This document shows positions 58,491 through 64,000 of a DNA stretch of 64,000 nucleotides, piece by piece; positions within the stretch are counted from its first letter, which is position 1; the number at the start of each line of letters is the position of its first letter. The notes beneath the pieces are model-generated. The model searched no databases. It was not told the origin of the DNA and was given only the letters and a program-made list of their open reading frames with translations. Position numbers and translations under genes: made by a program. The stretch is from Chamaea fasciata. Its lineage: Eukaryota > Chordata > Aves > Passeriformes > Sylviidae. The stretch is taken from assembly GCA_029207755.1 (NCBI GenBank), contig JARCOQ010000012.1, positions 23,361,740-23,425,739 on the forward strand, in the 5' to 3' direction.

Positions 58491-58819
58491 TGTATTACGT
58501 GACAATCATAGGTTGGAGATAGAAATCATGACTCGAGTCCTCTTGATCATAAGACAAACAGCTGGTTTTATTTTTCGGAGCTATCTTATATAGGGAGCTC
58601 AAAACTCCTGGACCTAGACACTGATGTGTCTGGGTCTTAGCCCATCCCAGCTCCTTGACCAGTAATACGTCTGCTCTCTGGACTGGCTATGACTGGCTGA
58701 GGTCCTTATATGTGTTCCATTGTTCACCTAGGGATTTGTTTCTAGAACAAGCCGGGTTAGCCAAATTAGATTTGTTATGACCAGATTTATCTTGTCTAGC
58801 TAATAGACTAGCTGCGGCA
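58491..58819 (-). mobile_element. Compact solo LTR (329 bp) of an endogenous retrovirus
   Basis: On the minus strand it starts TGCCGCAGC and ends CGTAATACA (TG...CA). A TATATAAG box lies at 58592-58585 and AATAAA at 58572-58567, only 12 bases further downstream. This tight TATA/AATAAA spacing is the arrangement of alpharetrovirus-type LTRs, where the polyadenylation signal sits at the U3/R boundary. GCTC flanks both ends (58487-58490, 58820-58823), giving a 4-base duplication if TG...CA is the true end. The shared match is AGCTCTG, so a 6-base duplication with slightly different ends is also possible. No internal genes are present. Confidence 0.72.
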
Positions 58820-58823
58820 GCTC

Positions 58824-60975
58824 TGAACCTGCTACACCACTGGAACAGCCCCAGAGATGAGAGGCAGGCATTCTGCCCTTCTGAAAGCAGGAATATTTTG
58901 TCACACTGTCATCAGATACAATTTCTGATGCAGAGTTAAATAACCTTTAGTTTCATCTCTCCAGTGTAAAAGATTAAAATCTTTTAAAAGCAAGAATCCC
59001 AAAGAAATGTAAATACAGTGTATCCACTACTGATATTTCAATAGATTTTGGCCCACCAGTGGAGACAGCTATTCTCTATTATCAGGTTTCCTGTCACTCA
59101 TGTTGATTAAAGTTGATAAATACTGCAAGCCACTTGGGGTAGGCTAAAGGACACAAAAGAAAAATGTAACTTATTTGAAAAGGACCATATTCCTTGGGAA
59201 ATGGAAAGCAGACCATATTTGCCTGTGTATCTCAACTTCAAGAAGAGCAAATTCCCCTGTTTAATTTTTCCCCCCCTCCATTTTCCTAGAAGTGATACAC
59301 ACTTCAAAACTGCAATTAATAGAATAGTCTTCTGCAAGGACAAAGCAGTGTGAGACTGAAAAGGCAGCACAGTTTCTCTGCATTCACACACTATTTTGTT
59401 TATCAAACCTAGGAAATAGATGACACCTAGATCAGCTGATGAAATTTGGGGTGCAGCAATAGCTGCATCCTACAGGAACACGACTCCATCAGGAACTTTT
59501 GGATGATTTTTGGCATACTAAGACACCAGTCCCAAAAGCAAACTGTTTTCAAAGCATGCCATATATTCTCTCTGAATATTAACATGCACAAGGCAGAAGA
59601 TCAGTTTGATATAATTCATGGGGTCAAATCAACTATAAAGATTATTCTGATTGCTATTGCATATGCATTATTTTTAGTCTTCTCATGTCTTTAGCAGAAG
59701 TGTGTAGTAATTTCAGAATGAATGTTAGAAAAGCATTGATTCCTGTTTGCCATCAAAGCAAGGGAAAGGAGCAAGAAAATCAGCTATGGAGAGGAAAAGC
59801 TACTTTTCTTTCTTTCTTTCAGTGTGAACAAGGAAAAAGGTCTTGTGGCAAAATTTTGAAAAAAAGTTGGAAGGAAAGGAATCCAGGAACATTCTGTCAA
59901 TGATGAGCTTCCAGTAGACAACAGTAGACATAAACTGAGGGGAGCACAGGAATGTCCAGGAGCAAGAAATTCAAATCAAAAAATATTTTCTCGGAAACCT
60001 TCCTTTCTCATCCCATCAAATTTTCAAGAGGAATACTTTTCTGATTTGATTGAATATTGCAATTACAGGAGTACAAAGGACAAGATGGTAGAATCCAAGT
60101 AGGATTTCTTGAGGGGAAAAAAACCCCAAGCTTGGAAGTTACTCAAATTTACTATATAAAAGAAGAAATTAAACTCCTGGTAATTGAATTAAATTTGCTA
60201 GTTAAGAAAAGATCTTATGTTTAGAAAAAATGATTAATTAAATTCACTCTGTGACTATAAAAGTATTTGATGTCCCTTCCATTTTTGGCTATCCATTTTT
60301 GCCAGCAGGATATATTGATTTAAACTTCTGGGGTTTTTTAAAAGGCCCGCAGAGCCTTAAAACTCAAAAAATTATGTGGGTTTGGAAATTGTGAGCTAAA
60401 CCTAGTTTGCATTAGTATTTTAAGAACATCATGCATGCATTTACCTCTCTGAGCTTATTGTTTAGCTATTTATTTCCTGCAGCAGCTGGAGTGCTTGGAA
60501 ATGTAATGCCATAAAACTTCATGAAATTACTGACAAACCACAAAAGAAAGAAAACCATTTCCACTCCTGTATTCCTTTGGCACAAAACTGAGGGGATTGT
60601 ATAATAAAATTCTTTCTAAAGTGTACAAGGTGCCAAAAAGAACATGCCTATTTAAGAATCACTCAGTCTACCACTGCAGAAATCTAGCTGACAAAACTTG
60701 GGTACCTTTTACAGCACTTTTAATGCAGCTACTCTGGGTCTACTTATTTGTTTGGACGCTTATCCATCATAAAAATCACCAGAATCAGACAAACACTAAT
60801 GAGGCCACAACACTAATGAGGCCACAAACACTAACGAGGCCACATGTGGCTTACCGTGCCATTTTAATTAATTTAGTCGGAAAATCGTTCAGTGTTAACA
60901 GAGGAAGAGACTCTTTCAGAAATGCTGGCATTTTTCTTTAAGCTTTAAAGAGTTCACAGTAAAGAAACACAACAC
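58824..60975. other. AT-rich unique DNA
   Basis: Apart from the three-unit tandem repeat at 60792, nothing is recognised. The frame at 60597-60941 (114 codons) reads through that repeat and has no domain. Confidence 0.5.
60792..60843 (+). repeat. 17-bp tandem repeat, three units
   Basis: Units are AACACTAATGAGGCCAC: two exact copies (60792-60808, 60809-60825) and one of 18 bases with an A insertion and T-to-C change (60826-60843). Confidence 0.95.
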
Positions 60976-61570
60976 GATCACAGAATCCCAGAATCATTAA
61001 GGTTGGAGAAGCCCTCCCAGCCCATCCAGTCCCAGCTGTGCCCCATCCCCACCTTATCCCCAGCCCAAAACGAGTGCCATGTCCAGGCCTTCCTTGGATA
61101 CCTCCAGGGATTGGGCGCTCCAAACCTCCCTGGGCAGCCCCTGCCAAGGCCTGACCACCCTTTCCATGCAGAAATTCCTCCTGATGTCCACCCTGAGCCT
61201 CCCTTGGCCCAGCCTGAGGCCGTTCCCTCTCCTCCTATTCCTGTTCCCTGGGAGCAGAGCCCGACCTCCCCCGCTGTCCCCTCCTGTCAGGGAGTTGTGT
61301 AGAGCCACAAGGTCCCCCCTGAGCCTCCTTTTCTCCAGGCTGAGCCCCTTTTCACAGCCCCCTCAGCCCCTTCTGGGGCTCCAGCCTCTTCCCTGTTCTG
61401 TTCCCTGTCCTAGACACACTCCAGCCCCTCCAGGTCTCTTGTCCTGAATTGAAGGGCTCAGAACTGGACACAGTCCTTGAGGTGTGACCTCACCAGTGCC
61501 CTGGTCCTGCTGGGTCACAGCATTTTTGACACAGGCCAGGTGCCATTGCCTTTCTTGCCCACCTGGGGAA
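60976..61570 (-). mobile_element. CR1 LINE 3' end, distinct subfamily (about 595 bp)
   Basis: On + it starts ATCACAGAATCCCAGAATCATTAAGGTTGGAGAAG and continues to AACTGGACACAGTCCTTGAGGTGTGACCTCACC and the region TTGACACAGGCCAGGTGCC. The block order is CR1, but the sequence (CATCCAGTCCCAGCTGTGCC, TCCTCCTATTCCTGTTCCC) differs from the other long copies, so it is a separate subfamily. The GC-rich composition creates frames of 84-122 codons that are not genes. Confidence 0.93.
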
Positions 61571-64000
61571 TGAAGGAAATGATGCAGTAAAATCAGTCAA
61601 GATTGTATTTCACACAGAACTCCTTACTCCTTTTCAAAGTAATTAGATTTTTAACACATCAGCCTATAGCTTTTAGGGTTTTTCATATAATTTTGGTCAT
61701 GAGATGCAGTGAGAAACATCTAAGGACTCTCATGGGCCTCTTGCAGGTTTTTGTTGAGGCAAAGGGGATGACCCCATTACTCCTTAAATCAGGAGAATCC
61801 ATGGCAGAAAAAGAAGTTACTGCAAGCTATTTGAGCTTAGATTATGGCATATTTTTAATATAAACTAATGGGAACTCTACTAGCAATTGCATCAAGGTGC
61901 AATTTGCTCAGGATTTCCTATAGGCAAGCTTGTTTCTAGCAGAAGCTGCTGTCTTACACAGTGAGTTTATCTGGCAATTTCCCTGTAATAAAAACGCAGA
62001 GGCTTTTTTTTCTAAATTAGCATACAGAAAAAAGAATGCAAAAAATTCCAGGACTGCAGGCTAGTGCTCTGCCATAAGACCTCGAACCCTTCAGATCATG
62101 GAAGCAACATGAAGAGCAAGCACCCTGAGTTCTCAGAAGCAATTATGACCCTGGTAACTGCAGATGAAATGAAGCAAAATGTGAAAAATTTATCTTCATG
62201 TACATTTTCTACATAACAGAATGGTCTCCATTTATCTTACTTCTTTCACTGATAGACTGATTAGTTAACTGGCTTCAGAAGCAAAATAAAAATGAGCTGA
62301 CAAATTGTTCTCTTTGACTTTTGCACAGTCCGAGTGTAAATACCAGATTTAACATTTACTCATTTAAAACATCAGATCTGGCTCCAAGTTAAGATGTAAG
62401 TATATTACCCCAAGTGTGCTGCCAGTACAGAGAGGAGTTTTACTTTTTACATGTACTTTAAAGGCATTATGAGGATAAATAGGTATCAGCACTTTAATTT
62501 TATTCTACATGTGACCCTACTGAATTCAGACACAAGAAAAACACACAAATCCATTTATTGTTCAATTCATTAAAAAACACAGAGGCTTTCAAGGATAATA
62601 AAGGAAATCTCAGTGCAGGGCATAGTAGATGTCAAAACACAAGCCCTACTTACTTTGCCCCCAGTTAAAGGTAATCACTCATCTGGATTTTTAAAATAGT
62701 TGACCAATCATCACCTGCCTTTATTTTTATGAACAATCTCTTTGAGGACTCCCAGTGTACATCTCTTAATCATATCTTTAGAGAAAGGAGTTCAAATAAA
62801 TCCCGATTATGTCAACAGAAAAATAAACATCTTTGTCTCATGACAATACCTGGTAAGCAGTGGCTGCATCACTGAATATAGGAATAATTAAAATTAAATT
62901 ATCAGTGTTTGCCCAAGATGGGTTATAGGGACACATAAAATTCATGGCTATTTTAATTTTTGTGTGTCTAATTTTGAGATGTCTCAAAAGATTTAATCAT
63001 GCAAACTTTTCAGCCCTTAAAAATTCAGATTTTTCAGAGATAGTCGCAAGTATAAGCACAAAGCTGTTAAAAATCCTTCCAGGTGTATGAAGATCTTTAC
63101 CTTCTCTTTCAAGTTTTGATATACAGTTGTATAGGCTGATATGTTTAACATTTTGCTCATGCTTCTGGCTCATAATTACATATAATATTAGATATCTAAA
63201 CATTTTTATTCAGGTGTTGATGAACACTTTCAACTTTATCATTGATCAGTTGAACATCAAAGATGAACACCTCCCTCCATATACACATTCAGCAGGTGTG
63301 AATCCTTAGGTTTGGTACTGTCCATGGTTCCAAAAGTCTCTCTAATGCCCACAAACTCCATTTGGGTCTGTGTCATGGTAGATTTTATCTTCATACATGC
63401 TGCGTGTCCTGCTGCTTGGTGATATCATCCTTTATTTATCACCCTTAACATCTGTGCTCCCAAAGAGTTAAATCTTCTCAGACTCTATTCCTGGCTTGCT
63501 AAGAATCTCTCAAAACAGGAATTTAAAAAAAGATTGCAACCCTATTCCTCCAATCCCTCATGCATTGTCAAAAGAGCTATTAAAAATCTGTTATAGAAAT
63601 CTACAGGCTCTCCTGGAATGCTCTGGAGCTATGCCGTGAATTTAACTTACAAAGGAGACGTTCCGGTCTGATTGCTCCAGCCTGTGATTTTCTGTACCAT
63701 AAACTGAAAATTCTGTTTCTGTTTTAGACATTTTAATCTCAACTCCCCATGAGCCCTGGAAACTGGGCTGACCAGACAGATATTTTCCAGGCCTCTGTTC
63801 ATTTCCTTCCACTGTATTTTGCTTGTCCAACTGCTTCTCTTCTTGATCTCTTGCTATTTTTATTCACTGAAATTCTTTTTCCTGACATTTTTAGTTTCTA
63901 TCATCTGATATTAAAAAAAACCAAACCAAACAACAACAGTCAAGCCTGTCTCATTCCCTCTTGAACAGTCTGACTTTTAATATTTGTGTGCAGAGCTCTG
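61571..64000. other. AT-rich unique DNA to the window end
   Basis: No gene, repeat family or RNA gene is recognised in 2.4 kb. Frames do not exceed 86 codons. A short ACCAAACCAAAC run occurs near 63919-63930. Confidence 0.5.

Noticed and set aside
1..64000. CRISPR arrays, operons, defence islands, tRNA or rRNA genes
   Set aside because: No regularly spaced repeats, no prokaryote-like gene packing and no structural RNA consensus. The repeat content is that of an avian nuclear genome.

Overview
This window is vertebrate nuclear DNA from a bird, most likely a songbird (passerine). The evidence is the repeat content. There are about fifteen 5'-truncated CR1 LINE copies ending in the avian CR1 tail (repeated ATTCTGTGA-type octamers next to a conserved GGTTGGAAGGGAC block). 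Three solo LTRs are of avian endogenous-retrovirus type. There is no sign of Alu, L1 or any bacterial feature. Base composition is AT-rich and CpG-poor outside the repeats.

No protein-coding gene can be established. The open frames are short (at most about 240 codons). They are low-complexity products of the purine/pyrimidine microsatellites, frames through CR1 or LTR sequence, or isolated frames with no recognisable domain. The window therefore looks like intergenic DNA or the inside of a very long intron. The best candidate for a piece of a gene is a putative 3'-terminal exon near 31250 on the + strand (polypyrimidine tract plus AG, 27 open codons, stop, then overlapping AATAAA signals about 250 bases on). 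It is weak.

Layout: 1-810 holds a 260-base polypurine tract and a 77-base polypyrimidine tract. 0.8-6.5 kb is unique DNA with a possible homeodomain-type regulatory block near 4.6 kb. 6.5-9.0 kb has a CR1 and an 812-base solo LTR with 5-base target duplications. 9-15.7 kb is AT-rich unique DNA with a 38-base perfect palindrome. 15.7-16.35 kb is a second solo LTR with 5-base target duplications. 17.8-21.6 kb has three CR1 tails and a 15-base-unit minisatellite. 24.9-25.3 kb is a 389-base segment between 20-base direct repeats. 27.7 and 30.8 kb carry two diverged copies of an unidentified repeat, with an old MIR-like SINE between them. 35-48 kb contains several CR1 fragments of different ages. 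48-58 kb has minisatellites, two CR1s and a possible L3-type LINE relic. 58.49-58.82 kb is a third, short solo LTR with readable TATA and polyadenylation signals. 61 kb is a CR1 of a distinct subfamily.

All three LTRs and roughly two thirds of the CR1 copies lie on the minus strand. That would fit a + strand host intron, but the sample is small. Nothing here forms a multi-gene system. The items most worth checking are the repeat-flanked 389-base insertion, the unidentified 110-base repeat pair, the compact third LTR, and the candidate terminal exon.
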